Assembly (NCBI RefSeq): GCF_030549615.1
Contig: NZ_CP130832.1
Coordinates: forward strand, 4,092,001 to 4,156,000
Reading direction: 5' to 3'
Length of the DNA stretch: 64,000 nt
Source of the DNA: Stenotrophomonas sp. 610A2
GTDB taxonomy: Bacteria > Pseudomonadota > Gammaproteobacteria > Xanthomonadales > Xanthomonadaceae
Positions 11,201-19,118 of this stretch are shown piece by piece. Position 1 is the stretch's first letter, and each line of letters begins with the position of its first letter. A model generated the notes under the pieces. It worked only from the letters and a program-made list of their open reading frames with translations. It was not told the DNA's origin and searched no databases. The position numbers and the translations under genes were made by a program.

Positions 11201-11237
11201 GCGCTACGTCCGCTTCGGGCTGCGCTACGACTTCTGA
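8217..11237 (+). CDS. Oar-type TonB-dependent outer-membrane receptor
   Basis: A 1006-residue receptor. A signal peptide (residues 1-26, ending ANAQ) is followed by a carboxypeptidase-regulatory-like beta-sandwich (about 27-100, GSIYGAGGEPGSTVTIRN), then a plug domain (about 115-230: DTRSVFTAEQIAKMPIGRNI through GGVVNIITKSG) and a 22-strand barrel ending RYVRFGLRYDF with the usual terminal Phe. Xanthomonads carry many such receptors for large or complex ligands; the ligand here is unknown. AGGAG precedes the ATG. An AT-rich promoter region lies upstream and a strong terminator downstream. Confidence 0.93.
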   Translation: MIKTKTIRRASLCVALGLCLASTANAQSNASGSIYGAGGEPGSTVTIRNTETGLTRELRVDANGRYNASALPVGKYQVELKRDGQVIASKPDVIVQLGSGSEVSFAAAAGASGSATDMDRIEVRGSAAVKIDVSSTDTRSVFTAEQIAKMPIGRNINALALLTPGVVAADSRYGNVASFGGSAASENAFYINGYAVTNPLTNLGSTSLPFDGISQYQAITGGYGAEFGRATGGVVNIITKSGTNDFKAGAQVLWSPDNLRSKQRNIYYPKNGTPNDGLLYQNLSAQETDSLTYGAYVSGPIIKDRLFFYASGEFEDQDRVTVATRSNTDSGFHKRNYEVPRWLAKLDWYITDNHLLEFTGIGDTTKQTLSQYEYNYTGTNPLTGGNTKNAGYYYEDGGELYIGKYTGYLTDNLTLTALYGKQEQDHIATPWGYDPSVVYVSDSRNNPNPVRFGAYDQLDFPDAYDKTDGGRIDLEWRIGDHTLRAGYDEQNSESRAGEVTSGPGYRWSYNSVGAANANQNIPGSGGASGPGGNGDYVIKYVYANGGTFKVEQKAFYLEDRWQINDRWLLSVGVRNEQFQNFNADGIVYVEQKDQWAPRLGVSWDVYGDSTLKLFANAGRYHLAMPNNVALRGAAGSTYTMEYFSFTGIDPNNGTPLGLTALGDGPYSSNNEYGQAPDPASVAAKGLKSHFQDEFVLGMEKQLSDSLVFGARYVYRDLKSAIDDVCDWRPAYNWAIDNGYSEDVAEALGDGLNHCRLFNPGEANTFQLDDGNGNLITVPLSAKQMGFPKLKRRYQGIDLFLEHPFDGKFYGKVDYTWSHNYGNAEGQLKSDVAQGDVSQTMDWDHPEIMFHANGNLPNDRRHYLKAFGFYQFNPEWRVSATFTMMSGRPKNCTGIYAGPDPDGEFSNTVEYSGPYYRYCNGEVSSRGSAGTTPWIGRLDLGAAYRPAFLKDKLELTVDVFNVTNSQTAQNFIEYGEIGSVGNPYAQTDRVVSYSTPRYVRFGLRYDF

Positions 11238-11281
11238 TCGGAGAAAAGCAGCTAGCTCTCTCGAGCAAGTTTGATCCTATT

Positions 11282-11312
11282 GACCCCGACGCTCGCGTCG
11301 GGGTCTTTTTTT
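11282..11312 (+). terminator. rho-independent terminator
   Basis: GACCCCGACGC, loop TC, GCGTCGGGGTC, then seven T. It closes the TonB receptor gene. Confidence 0.92.
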
Positions 11313-11514
11313 CTTGTGTACCCAGCCTGGCGAAAAGCCGCTTAGCAGTTAAAGATTTGCCATTCTCAAGGAATCCGCAAATAGCGTGCCTGATGACCTT
11401 GATCCTGCTCTTTCCCCCTCGACCAGACTTGTCCTGAAAGCTGCCCCGTCAAGCCGTTGGTGCGACAAAGACAAAGCTTTTTTGGGTTGTCATCAAGCCG
11501 ATAGGTGGTGGTAA

Positions 11515-12243
11515 GGCTTGCAATTGACCCGACGTGGCGGCGACGGCACCACCGCCCCCCTTAACGTCTTTTCCGACAAAATGGGCCCCGAGGCCCAACG
11601 TGACTACAAGGCACTGTAGTTGGCAGCGGAGAAGCACACCGACAAGTGGTATGCCAGCTTCAACTACACCTGGGTCAAGCTCAGCGGCAACTACGAAGGT
11701 CTGGTGAAGAGCACCAATGGTCAGAGCGATACCGGTACCACCTCGGATTTCGATTTCGCCGAGATCATGTACGGCCCCGATGGCTATCTTTTCAACGACC
11801 ATCGACTTACCTTCAAGCTATACGGCGGCTACAACTTCAACGATGAGTGGCAGGTGGGCGCCAACATCCAGGTACAGTCGGGCGCACCGATCAGCTGCCT
11901 GGGTGGTGGCACCGGCACGTTCGGCACCGAGTACGGCTACGCTGGCGTATTCCATACCTGCAACGTTGGCGAGGACGACATTTCCAAGCTGGGCAGCTCC
12001 GGCCGCACGCCATGGACGCTGAGCTTCAGCCCCAACGTGGTCTACAAGCCGAAGTGGGCCGAAGGCCTGAGCATGCAGCTGTCGGTGCTCAATGCCTTCA
12101 ATTCGATCAAGCCGTTGCAGGTGTATGAGACCAAGTACTCGTACAACTCGGCGGGTACGGTCACTGACTTCTACAGCTACCGTGCCGGCAAGTACTACAC
12201 CTCGCCACGCTATGTCCGCATGCAGCTTCAGTACGACTGGTAA
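11515..12243 (+). pseudogene. C-terminal remnant of a second Oar-type TonB receptor
   Basis: The frame encodes only the last strands of a receptor barrel, ending YVRMQLQYDW, and is paralogous in style to the intact receptor just upstream. Reading back from 11,620, the frame continues as LNVFSDKMGPEAQRDYKAL, then meets TAG at 11617-11619, then continues LAAEKHTDKWYASFNYTW. The normal family sequence has Glu at this point (YKALEL), so GAG to TAG is the simplest change. Above 11,512 the frame is lost (TAA), and no plug or signal peptide is present. It is a 5'-truncated copy carrying an amber codon. Confidence 0.8.
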
Positions 12244-12345
12244 ACATCGGAAGATGCACGTAAAGGTGGGCACGGATCAAATGATCCGTGCCCACTTCCT
12301 GCATCCGCGATCTGAAGCATGAGCACAGCGCTCGTGCTCAAACGC

Positions 12346-14430
12346 TCACTGCTTGACGCTGATTTCCAGCGTGTTTCCTACCAAGGCCTGGTTGCCGCTG
12401 AAATCCTTGGCACTTATTCGGATGGTGTAGTTGCCCGGTTGCAGTTCCAGCAGCTGCAGCTCACCTTTCCCCAACAAACCATCGCGCACGGTATTGGTCA
12501 GCACATAGCGGAAGCGTGTGCTGCTGCTGCCATGCACGGTGATGCCGCTGTCGGCTGCGTACGCCAGCTTCACCGCTTCGCGCTGCGGCGGCATGCGATT
12601 GAAGATGATGTTGGTGCGTGGTTGTTCGTAGCCTGGCAGTGGCCTGCCACTGGCATCCAGGATCTGGTAGCCAAGACTGTACAAACCCAGCCGACGACGC
12701 GGCAGGTTGTTGTCGACCTGGTCCCAGGCCTCCACCACCAGTTGCAGACCAGCACCATTGCGTGGCACCAGCAGGCGGCCGTCGAGCTTCTCGGTCAGGC
12801 GTTGGTCGTTGCTGTCGAGCAGAGCGATGTCGTCGATCTTCGGGGCAACGTGGTCGGCGTAGTTGGAGAAGCCAAGACGTACCGCGTTGCGCTCGTAGCC
12901 AGATGGACCGATTGCGAGATGCACATGTGCCTGGTTGTTGATGCTGCCCAGTGCGTCACCGGGCTGGAAGCGGGTGCCGCGACGTACGCGCACGCGATCC
13001 AGTTGGCCGGCTTCGTCGTAGACAAGCTGCATGCGCGTCGGATCCAGCGGGCGGTTGGCTGCGTCGCGACCAACCTTCATGTGGATGTAATCGAGCTTGT
13101 CCAGCGACAGGCCTTCGGCCTGCCCACCCAGCGTCCAGGTCGATGCCGGGCTGCTGACCTTGGCGCTGGCAACCGCCAGCACGGTCTGGCCAACATCACC
13201 GCGCACATCGAAGCCGCTGTGCAGGTGGTGCCGGCTTTCGCCACTGAAGTTGCCGCGCACCTCGCCCAGCGTACCGGTGACTTCATGCCAACCCAGCTGC
13301 GGCGCCAACGGCCAGCGGCCTTGGTTGCCAGGCAGCGGATTGTCCGGCGATGGCCCGAGTTGCGGAGGCAGATCAGCCGCCGTCGCTGTGCGCGGCACGA
13401 GGTGGTGAATGCGATACGCATCGGCATCGCTCAGCAGCAGGCTGCCGTCCGGCGCCAGCGCCAATCCTGCAGGCCGCGCGAAGCGCTGCGCGTCGTTGCC
13501 CGCGACGGCCACCAGATGGCCATGCGGTGACAACTGCACCACACGGCCGCTCAGCCGCTCGCCCACATAGACCACGTCGTCATGGGTGATGGCCAGGCTC
13601 ATCGGCCCCCACAGCACGCGATCGGCGTTGGGCATGCCAACCCGGGTGCTGACCATGCCGGTGCTGCTGACCGTGCGCAGCGCGTTGTTCTGCAGGTCGG
13701 CAACCCACAGGTTGCCGTGGCTGTCGAATTTCAGATCGGTGGGTGTATCAAAGCGTGCCTGCGCACCCTGCCCGTCTTCCCAGCCCGGCAGTGCACCGCC
13801 AGCGAGGGTGCTGACCGTGCCATCGGCGGCAATCACCCGGATGCGATCGTTCCAGGTATCGGCAACATAGATCCGGCCGTCCGCGCCCACCGCCACGCCC
13901 ATCGGCCCATTGAAGCGCGCCTGTGGACCGTTGCCGTCGGCGAAGCCTGGCGTACCGTCGCCGGCCACGGTCGTGACCTGCCCCTGCGTGGTGATCCTGC
14001 GGATGGCGTGGTTACCGGTGTCGGCCACGTACAGGTTGCCCTGCGCATCCAGCGCGATGCCAGACGGCGTATTGAACCTCGCCGCAGTGCCCTGCCCGTC
14101 GGCGAAGCCTTCCACACCACCGGCCAGCGGTTGGAAGACACCGTCCAGGCTGCGGTAGAGAATGCGGTTGTTCTCGCCGGCATCGGCCACAAACAGCAGG
14201 CCGCCGCCCATCGTCACACCCCAGGGATCACTGAAGCGGGTTTGGTCGCCCTTGCCAGCGCTATTGCCTGCGATTCCGTCGCCGCCCAACAAGTCGATCT
14301 GCGCCTGCCAGCCCAAGGGTGTCGGTGCTGGGCCAAGCGGCTCAGGCGCCTGCGGTGCCCACAGGAAGCTGGCGCCCAAGGCGACAGCGGTGACGGCGAC
14401 GACGGCAATTACCCAATGTTTGCGATCCAT
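12346..14430 (-). CDS. membrane-anchored NHL-repeat protein with M23-like domain
   Basis: A 694-residue protein starting MDRKHWVIAVV, with a transmembrane or signal anchor at residues 6-24. Residues about 45-345 are NHL/SMP-30-type propeller repeats (GIALDAQGNLYVADTGNHAI, GVAVGADGRIYVADTWNDRI and others). The second half carries lysostaphin/M23 features: H404 and D408 in HSGFD, a DYIHM segment at 447-451, and HVH at 502-504. These are the zinc and catalytic positions of M23 peptidases. The last 170 residues look like a beta-sandwich ending in ISVKQ. The likely site is the periplasm or cell surface. Whether it cleaves peptidoglycan is not shown. The ribosome site is weak. Confidence 0.75.
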   Translation of the reverse strand: MDRKHWVIAVVAVTAVALGASFLWAPQAPEPLGPAPTPLGWQAQIDLLGGDGIAGNSAGKGDQTRFSDPWGVTMGGGLLFVADAGENNRILYRSLDGVFQPLAGGVEGFADGQGTAARFNTPSGIALDAQGNLYVADTGNHAIRRITTQGQVTTVAGDGTPGFADGNGPQARFNGPMGVAVGADGRIYVADTWNDRIRVIAADGTVSTLAGGALPGWEDGQGAQARFDTPTDLKFDSHGNLWVADLQNNALRTVSSTGMVSTRVGMPNADRVLWGPMSLAITHDDVVYVGERLSGRVVQLSPHGHLVAVAGNDAQRFARPAGLALAPDGSLLLSDADAYRIHHLVPRTATAADLPPQLGPSPDNPLPGNQGRWPLAPQLGWHEVTGTLGEVRGNFSGESRHHLHSGFDVRGDVGQTVLAVASAKVSSPASTWTLGGQAEGLSLDKLDYIHMKVGRDAANRPLDPTRMQLVYDEAGQLDRVRVRRGTRFQPGDALGSINNQAHVHLAIGPSGYERNAVRLGFSNYADHVAPKIDDIALLDSNDQRLTEKLDGRLLVPRNGAGLQLVVEAWDQVDNNLPRRRLGLYSLGYQILDASGRPLPGYEQPRTNIIFNRMPPQREAVKLAYAADSGITVHGSSSTRFRYVLTNTVRDGLLGKGELQLLELQPGNYTIRISAKDFSGNQALVGNTLEISVKQ

Positions 14431-14517
14431 GTACACCCAACCAACGACGGACCCGGCACGATAGACGCTCACGGCCCGCGGCGAAACCGCCGAAAGCCCT
14501 GCCCGTTGGAGAACCGC

Positions 14518-14991
14518 GTGCATCTATATCTACAAGAAGACCTGATCCGCCTGCAGGCCGGGCAGACCACCGACATCAGCCTGCCGCTGTCGTTGTCCTC
14601 GCTGCTGGAGGCCGGCCTGCGGCACTTTCCACCGTCGGAGCAGGCATTGGAGCAGGCCATCGCCGCCACCGAAGACGCCTTGATGCCATGGATACCCGCC
14701 CTGCGCATGGATCCACTGGACCTGCTGGAGAGCTCGGATCCCGTGCTGGCGCTGTTGCCGGGCGTATTGGCTTACCCGCATCAGGCCATCTGCGAATTGG
14801 ATATCGAGGAAGTGGAGCGGGCATTCAACCAGCTGGCGCAGGTAGCGGCAGGCATGCCGGCAAAAAACCTGGATATTCCGGAACGGCCGGATTTCGTCGC
14901 CGCGCTGGTGGTGGTGCGTGAGCTGATGCATCACGTGGGATGGCAGCAGTTGCGGTTGATGGAGGTTGGGACGGTTGGGGCTGAGAGCTGA
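14518..14991 (+). CDS. conserved hypothetical protein
   Basis: A 157-residue protein starting at a GTG (14518) with GGAG six bases upstream, divergent from the NHL/M23 gene. The sequence is acidic and mostly helical (LEQAIAATEDALMPWIPAL, ICELDIEEVERAFNQLAQVA), with no signal peptide or membrane segment. I do not recognise the family. The frame stays open far upstream, but that part lies antisense to the NHL gene and is not expected to be translated. Confidence 0.6.
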   Translation: MHLYLQEDLIRLQAGQTTDISLPLSLSSLLEAGLRHFPPSEQALEQAIAATEDALMPWIPALRMDPLDLLESSDPVLALLPGVLAYPHQAICELDIEEVERAFNQLAQVAAGMPAKNLDIPERPDFVAALVVVRELMHHVGWQQLRLMEVGTVGAES

Positions 14992-15021
14992 AGCCAAGGT
15001 CCAAACCAAAGCCAAAGCACC

Positions 15022-15135
15022 CCTCCCTAACCCTCCCCTGCTGCGCAAGGGAGGGGACTGAAGCAAAAGCTGCAGTGCCGCTCGATCCGCCCCCTCCCTT
15101 TGCCGCAGGCAAGGGGAGGGTTGGGGAGGGGTGCT
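15022..15135. repeat. C-rich inverted repeat pair
   Basis: CCCCTCCCTAACCCTCCCCT with a complementary arm, then CCCCCTCCCTTTGCCGCAGG running into GGGGAGGG. Same family as at 3,811 and 22,741. It sits between convergent genes and could form a long stem, possibly serving as their shared terminator. Confidence 0.55.
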
Positions 15136-15164
15136 TTCGCTCTGCTCGCTTTCCTACCAAAAAA

Positions 15165-15938
15165 CTACAACGCCGGCCGCTCCGGCCCAGTCCCCATCGC
15201 CTCGCGATAACGCCCGTACAACGCCAGCACCTTGTCCACGTACTGACGCGTCTCGGCATACGGCGGCACGCCGCCATAGCGGGCAACCACCCCGATCCCG
15301 GCGTTGTATGCGGCAGCCGCAAGAGTTCGATCACCGTTGTAACGACGCAGCAGCGATTTCATATATCGCGCGCCACCATTGATGGACTGCGCAGGTGACA
15401 AGGGATCACTCACGCCATATTCGCTTGCCGTCTCCGGCATCAACTGCATCACGCCCTGTGCGCCCTTGGGCGATATCGCCTTCTCGTCGAACGCACTCTC
15501 GGCATGCGCAACGGCACGCAGCCAGGCGTCATCCACGCCGGTAGCCTTTGCCGCAGCGCGGAACTGAGGTGCGTGACGGTTCAACTGTGGTGTGCCGACC
15601 TGCCCCAGCCCTTCATGGGCCGGTTCACCCGGCGGCGTGGCCACGGTAAAGCGCAGGTAAGGCCTTGAGCCGGGCAAGTTGCGAGTGGAGTAGACCAGCT
15701 TGCCGTCCTGCTCACGCTCGTACAGGGTGCCACTGAAGACGCCGAAGTTGCCCCACAGATTGGGCGTCTGCACGGCGTTGTCGTCGAGCTCGATGGCCTT
15801 GCAGCTGGAACCCGGCTCCGGCGCCGTAGCCATGCTGACCGTCCCTTTCTGCACGCAGCGGTACACCGTGCGTGCCTGCAACGGCGCGCACAGCCCGTAC
15901 AACAGCAGCAACAGCACAAGCGCGGCCGCGCGCGGCAT
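15165..15938 (-). CDS. lytic transglycosylase, SLT (family 1) domain
   Basis: A 257-residue exported enzyme that cuts the glycan strands of peptidoglycan. It has a signal peptide (PRAAALVLLLLLYGL, cleaved near residue 22), a two-Cys N-terminal region of about 80 residues (TVYRCVQKG to SSCKAIE), and the SLT domain at about 125-240. The catalytic Glu is E147 in HAESAFD. The supporting motifs SPKGAQGVMQLMP and AAAAYNAG are intact. The ATG at 15938 has a poor ribosome site; a GTG at 15968 is an alternative start. The stop is followed by repeat DNA. Confidence 0.9.
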   Translation of the reverse strand: MPRAAALVLLLLLYGLCAPLQARTVYRCVQKGTVSMATAPEPGSSCKAIELDDNAVQTPNLWGNFGVFSGTLYEREQDGKLVYSTRNLPGSRPYLRFTVATPPGEPAHEGLGQVGTPQLNRHAPQFRAAAKATGVDDAWLRAVAHAESAFDEKAISPKGAQGVMQLMPETASEYGVSDPLSPAQSINGGARYMKSLLRRYNGDRTLAAAAYNAGIGVVARYGGVPPYAETRQYVDKVLALYGRYREAMGTGPERPAL

Positions 15939-16062
15939 GGGGCCAGGTCCAATCTTCAGGAAGGACACGATGCTGAGCCTGCATGTTTGAACGGCAGGTG
16001 ATGAAAAACCCGCCAATCGCGCCCAGAATGAATACCCGCTTTCCACGCCCCGGCCCGCCCTC

Positions 16063-16371
16063 ATGTCCGTGCCCCTGCTCGGCTTCGACAACCCGCAATT
16101 CCATACCGGACGCAACACCAGCGTACGGCGCGGAGCACGCTGGCACGGGGTCGCGCAGGCCTGGGTTGAGCTGGGTGAAGGCCGCCAGCTTGGCCCCCTG
16201 CCACTGCAGACAGAACTGCGGGCGTTTGATGCATTGGACCAGGCTGATCTGCGTGATGAGCATGACCCAGCCTGCCGGACGCCTGCGGGGTTATTGGCGG
16301 TGATGCAGCGCCTCTATCCCGGTTTTCGCAGCGACGAGCTGGTGACCTTGGTGCATTTCTGGATCGAATGA
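16063..16371 (+). CDS. hypothetical protein, ASCH-like N-terminus
   Basis: A 102-residue protein. The segment FDNPQFHTGRNTSVRRGARW is loosely reminiscent of ASCH/PUA-like RNA-binding proteins, in which a G-(K/N)-(T/S)-x-x-R motif precedes RW. The C-terminus, LVTLVHFWIE, is hydrophobic. No clear ribosome site precedes the ATG. It runs opposite to the lytic transglycosylase. Function unknown. Confidence 0.5.
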   Translation: MSVPLLGFDNPQFHTGRNTSVRRGARWHGVAQAWVELGEGRQLGPLPLQTELRAFDALDQADLRDEHDPACRTPAGLLAVMQRLYPGFRSDELVTLVHFWIE

Positions 16372-16418
16372 GAGCACTGGCTTGGATGGCAACGGATAGG
16401 CTGGTTGCGTAGCAACCC

Positions 16419-16517
16419 CTAGCCCGGGTAAGCGCAGCGCACGCGGGAAGCAAAGATGTAGTGCCAATTCGGATGGTCCGCAAACAGCCCCGGGTGCGCT
16501 GCGCTTACCCGGGCTAC
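16419..16517. repeat. inverted pair of GTAGCCCGGGTAAGCGCAGC-type repeats
   Basis: TAGCCCGGGTAAGCGCAGCG at 16420 is mirrored by CGCTGCGCTTACCCGGGCTA at 16497-16516. The two arms flank about 60 bases. This is another small dispersed repeat of the kind common in xanthomonads, and it lies in a gene-free gap between 16,372 and 16,698. Confidence 0.65.
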
Positions 16518-16551
16518 CGTGCACCTACGGCTGCGGCCCTTGCTGCGGCTT

Positions 16552-16590
16552 TTTGCTGTTGCTGTGGCTGTTGCTGTTGCTGTGGCTGTC
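16552..16590. repeat. TGCTGT/TGGCTG hexanucleotide tract
   Basis: An imperfect run of GCTGTTGCTGTGGCTGTTGC-type hexamers between repeat elements. It is non-coding here and may be length-variable. Confidence 0.5.
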
Positions 16591-16698
16591 GCCCTTCCCT
16601 TCTCCCGTTCACGGGAGAAGGTGGTGCGAAGCACCGGATGAGGGGTAGCTTTTGCTTTTGCTTCACCCAGCAAAAACAACAAAAACCCCCAACCACGC

Positions 16699-17775
16699 TC
16701 AACGCCGCTGCGCAGCCCGCAGATGCGTACCAACAGGCACCGAGAACGCACGCCCATCGGCCAGATCCCAGTTGATCGACCAGGTCATCACGCCACGGAA
16801 ATCCGGATGCGGCTGGCTCGGCTTCACCTCGTCGCATTGCTTCGCCGTGGTCAGGCAATCAAAGGCGCGATTGATATCAGCTGGCGTTGCATAACCATTT
16901 CCTGCGGCACGCAGACCCGACGGCAACGCCAACGCAACCTGGTCCGCACGCAAACCCACAAAACGGCCCTTGCCACCAGCCAGGTCAAAGCCTTCGATCA
17001 GCATCCTGGCCGAGCCCACCATCATGTCCACGCTGCCGCCCGGATACTTCTCGGCACGATACGGTGTTGGCAAACCACCGTTGTTGTAGAGCTGCACGTG
17101 CAGCAGGTCCAATTCCTCGCGCAGGCCATCGATCAGTGGCAGGTATGCACCCCAGATGCCCTCCATCGATACCATGCCGCCCTGCACATACGGGTGCTCC
17201 GGTGCCATCGAGACATACAGGTTCGGGTACATGCCATGCAGGCGCTTCACCGCCGAGATCAGGTGCGGCGTAACCGGCGCACCGTGCACCACACCTGCGA
17301 TCTTTTCCAGATCGACATCGATGCCATCGAAGCCATAGGTATTGATCGCATCGGCGGTGGTGCGCACGAAATTGTCTTCGTCGCGCTGCGTGTTCAAGGT
17401 CACCGTGCCCAGCTCGCCACCGAACGACAGCACCACGATCTTGCCCTGCGCACGCTTGGCGGCGATGTCGGCAATCAGCTGCGTGCGGTCCAGCGCGGGA
17501 TCCGGGTTGAACGCCACCTTGCCCTCGCCCATGTCATCGGCGAAGGCCAGCACGATCACGTCCCAACTCTCGTCCACCTTGCCGACGGGCAGCAAGCCCT
17601 GGCCGTTGTCGAAGTTGTGCAGATAGCCCACCAGCGCGTGCCTGGGCAGCGCATGGCTATGGCCGGGCGCGACGCCAACGCCTGCCGCCGGCACCGGCAC
17701 CGGCGCCGGCGTTGCCTGACAGCCGAATGTGGAAACAAGCGCCAGCACGGAGAACAACAGACCGATCGACTTCAT
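16699..17775 (-). CDS. GH18 family chitinase-like lipoprotein
   Basis: A 358-residue glycoside hydrolase. The N-terminus has a lipoprotein-like signal with Cys19 (LVSTFGC), followed by a Pro/Ala-rich linker. The TIM-barrel motif DGIDVDLE is at 150-157, with D150, D153, D155 and the acid E157 all present. A second GH18 feature, LSFGG, is at 116-120. The length fits single-domain enzymes without a chitin-binding module. The likely substrates are chitin or other N-acetylglucosamine polymers. Membrane attachment is inferred from the lipobox, which is not perfect. Confidence 0.88.
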   Translation of the reverse strand: MKSIGLLFSVLALVSTFGCQATPAPVPVPAAGVGVAPGHSHALPRHALVGYLHNFDNGQGLLPVGKVDESWDVIVLAFADDMGEGKVAFNPDPALDRTQLIADIAAKRAQGKIVVLSFGGELGTVTLNTQRDEDNFVRTTADAINTYGFDGIDVDLEKIAGVVHGAPVTPHLISAVKRLHGMYPNLYVSMAPEHPYVQGGMVSMEGIWGAYLPLIDGLREELDLLHVQLYNNGGLPTPYRAEKYPGGSVDMMVGSARMLIEGFDLAGGKGRFVGLRADQVALALPSGLRAAGNGYATPADINRAFDCLTTAKQCDEVKPSQPHPDFRGVMTWSINWDLADGRAFSVPVGTHLRAAQRR

Positions 17776-17963
17776 TGCAGCACCAGAATAGGAAGACGCC
17801 CGATTCTAGGCATGCGAAACCGGCAAAAAACCATTCAAAGACAATAACTTAGAAAAGTCGTCCTGTTTTGTCCCGGTTTGTCTGGCAGCTGTCGCGCAGG
17901 TCGATCAGCAGGAACCGGCAATGGCAACAGCCAGGCCCGCTGCTGGCCCAGGATGACCGCCGC

Positions 17964-18935
17964 TCAAGTGCACATTTTCATGCGCCGCTCGGCATCCCAC
18001 AGTGCGCGCCGGGCCATGTCATAGGCGCTGTCGGCCGCGCTGAGCAGGCTGTGCTCGGCCTCCACCGGATCGGCGCCATTGTTGAAGCGGTACTCGGCGC
18101 GTTGCAGCGCATCCAGGTGCGTCATCGCCGGGGCAAGCCATTGCCGGCGCTGCTGCCCATTGCATCGCGGGTAGCGCTGCTCCAGCGCCCCCAGTGCGAC
18201 GCGGATACGGCGGCTGGCTTCGCCTTTCATGTCCGGCGCCTTTTCGTAGCGGATGGGCGCCGCCTTATAGGCATCCCCGGTGGCCTCGCTGCCCAGATCG
18301 GACTTGCGCTCGTGCAGGTTGGGATTGAACGCAACCTCGGGCGGGCGCCGTGCCTGCGCCGGTTGGATATCCGGACCATGGATCAAGCGCGCGCCCATCT
18401 GCCCAAGCGTTGGCGGCTTTTCCTTGTCCTCGAACATGCCGGAAACCATTTTCTCCAGCGGTCGATCACCAACCCCGGTCGCCAACTCGTCGCGGTGCTC
18501 GAACACCCGCTCGGTCGCGCTCTTCTGCCGCGTGGCGTTGCCGTCCGTGGGCACCGCCAATGTGCCGTCCTTGCCATACAGGCGTTGCGACCAGCCAGCC
18601 TGCGCTGCCGATGGCTTCGCTGCAGGCACTGCAGTCACCGCAAGCTGCGGAGTTGCAGGCGGTGCATCGACGGTAGGCGCGTTGTTGGTGGCTGCTGTCG
18701 GCGCACGCTGTGGACTATCCGGCAGCGCTGAAGCTGCGCGTTGCTGCGGCGGTGCAAGTGCGGCCGCCTGCGGTGAGGTCAGCAACCAACGCAGCTGGAT
18801 CCGCGTTTCTTCCCGTGCAAGGTTCAGCTCCGGCAACTGCAGCAACAAGCGCACCAGCCCGGACATGAATGCAAGGGCAATCATGCCGGCAGTCAGTCGG
18901 GTCCATAGCGGTTCGGCAGCAGATTCGGAACGCAT
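17964..18935 (-). CDS. hypothetical protein with one N-terminal membrane segment
   Basis: A 323-residue protein. A single transmembrane helix (LTAGMIALAFMSGLVRLLLQL, residues 14-34) leads into a Pro/Ala-rich low-complexity region (50-125) and then a charged C-terminal domain with helices near GEASRRIRVALGALEQRY and AEHSLLSAADSAYDMARRAL. Two Cys occur near the end (PRCNG, KMCT). The likely topology places the large domain in the periplasm. I recognise no family. Confidence 0.6.
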   Translation of the reverse strand: MRSESAAEPLWTRLTAGMIALAFMSGLVRLLLQLPELNLAREETRIQLRWLLTSPQAAALAPPQQRAASALPDSPQRAPTAATNNAPTVDAPPATPQLAVTAVPAAKPSAAQAGWSQRLYGKDGTLAVPTDGNATRQKSATERVFEHRDELATGVGDRPLEKMVSGMFEDKEKPPTLGQMGARLIHGPDIQPAQARRPPEVAFNPNLHERKSDLGSEATGDAYKAAPIRYEKAPDMKGEASRRIRVALGALEQRYPRCNGQQRRQWLAPAMTHLDALQRAEYRFNNGADPVEAEHSLLSAADSAYDMARRALWDAERRMKMCT

Positions 18936-19118
18936 GCAACTCCATCAAGAACACGACGCAGGGGAACAACCGCCCTGTCACGGTACATCGGCACACTGCA
19001 AAGACCGATAAGAGCACAACGAGTTCCACGATTGTGCCCATTGAATGTGTGAACCTGTGGCAAGAGTGGGTCATCATCGGGCAAACGCCGTCACCGTTCG
19101 CAGCACAAGGAGCCGTAC

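Noticed and set aside
13582..14517. Upstream extension of the small gene at 14,518
   Set aside because: This part lies antisense to the NHL/M23 gene and looks like its shadow; a GTG with GGAG at 14,518 explains the real gene.
16552..16590. Possible CRISPR-like or phase-variable tract
   Set aside because: It is a simple hexamer run outside any gene, with no spacers of constant length.
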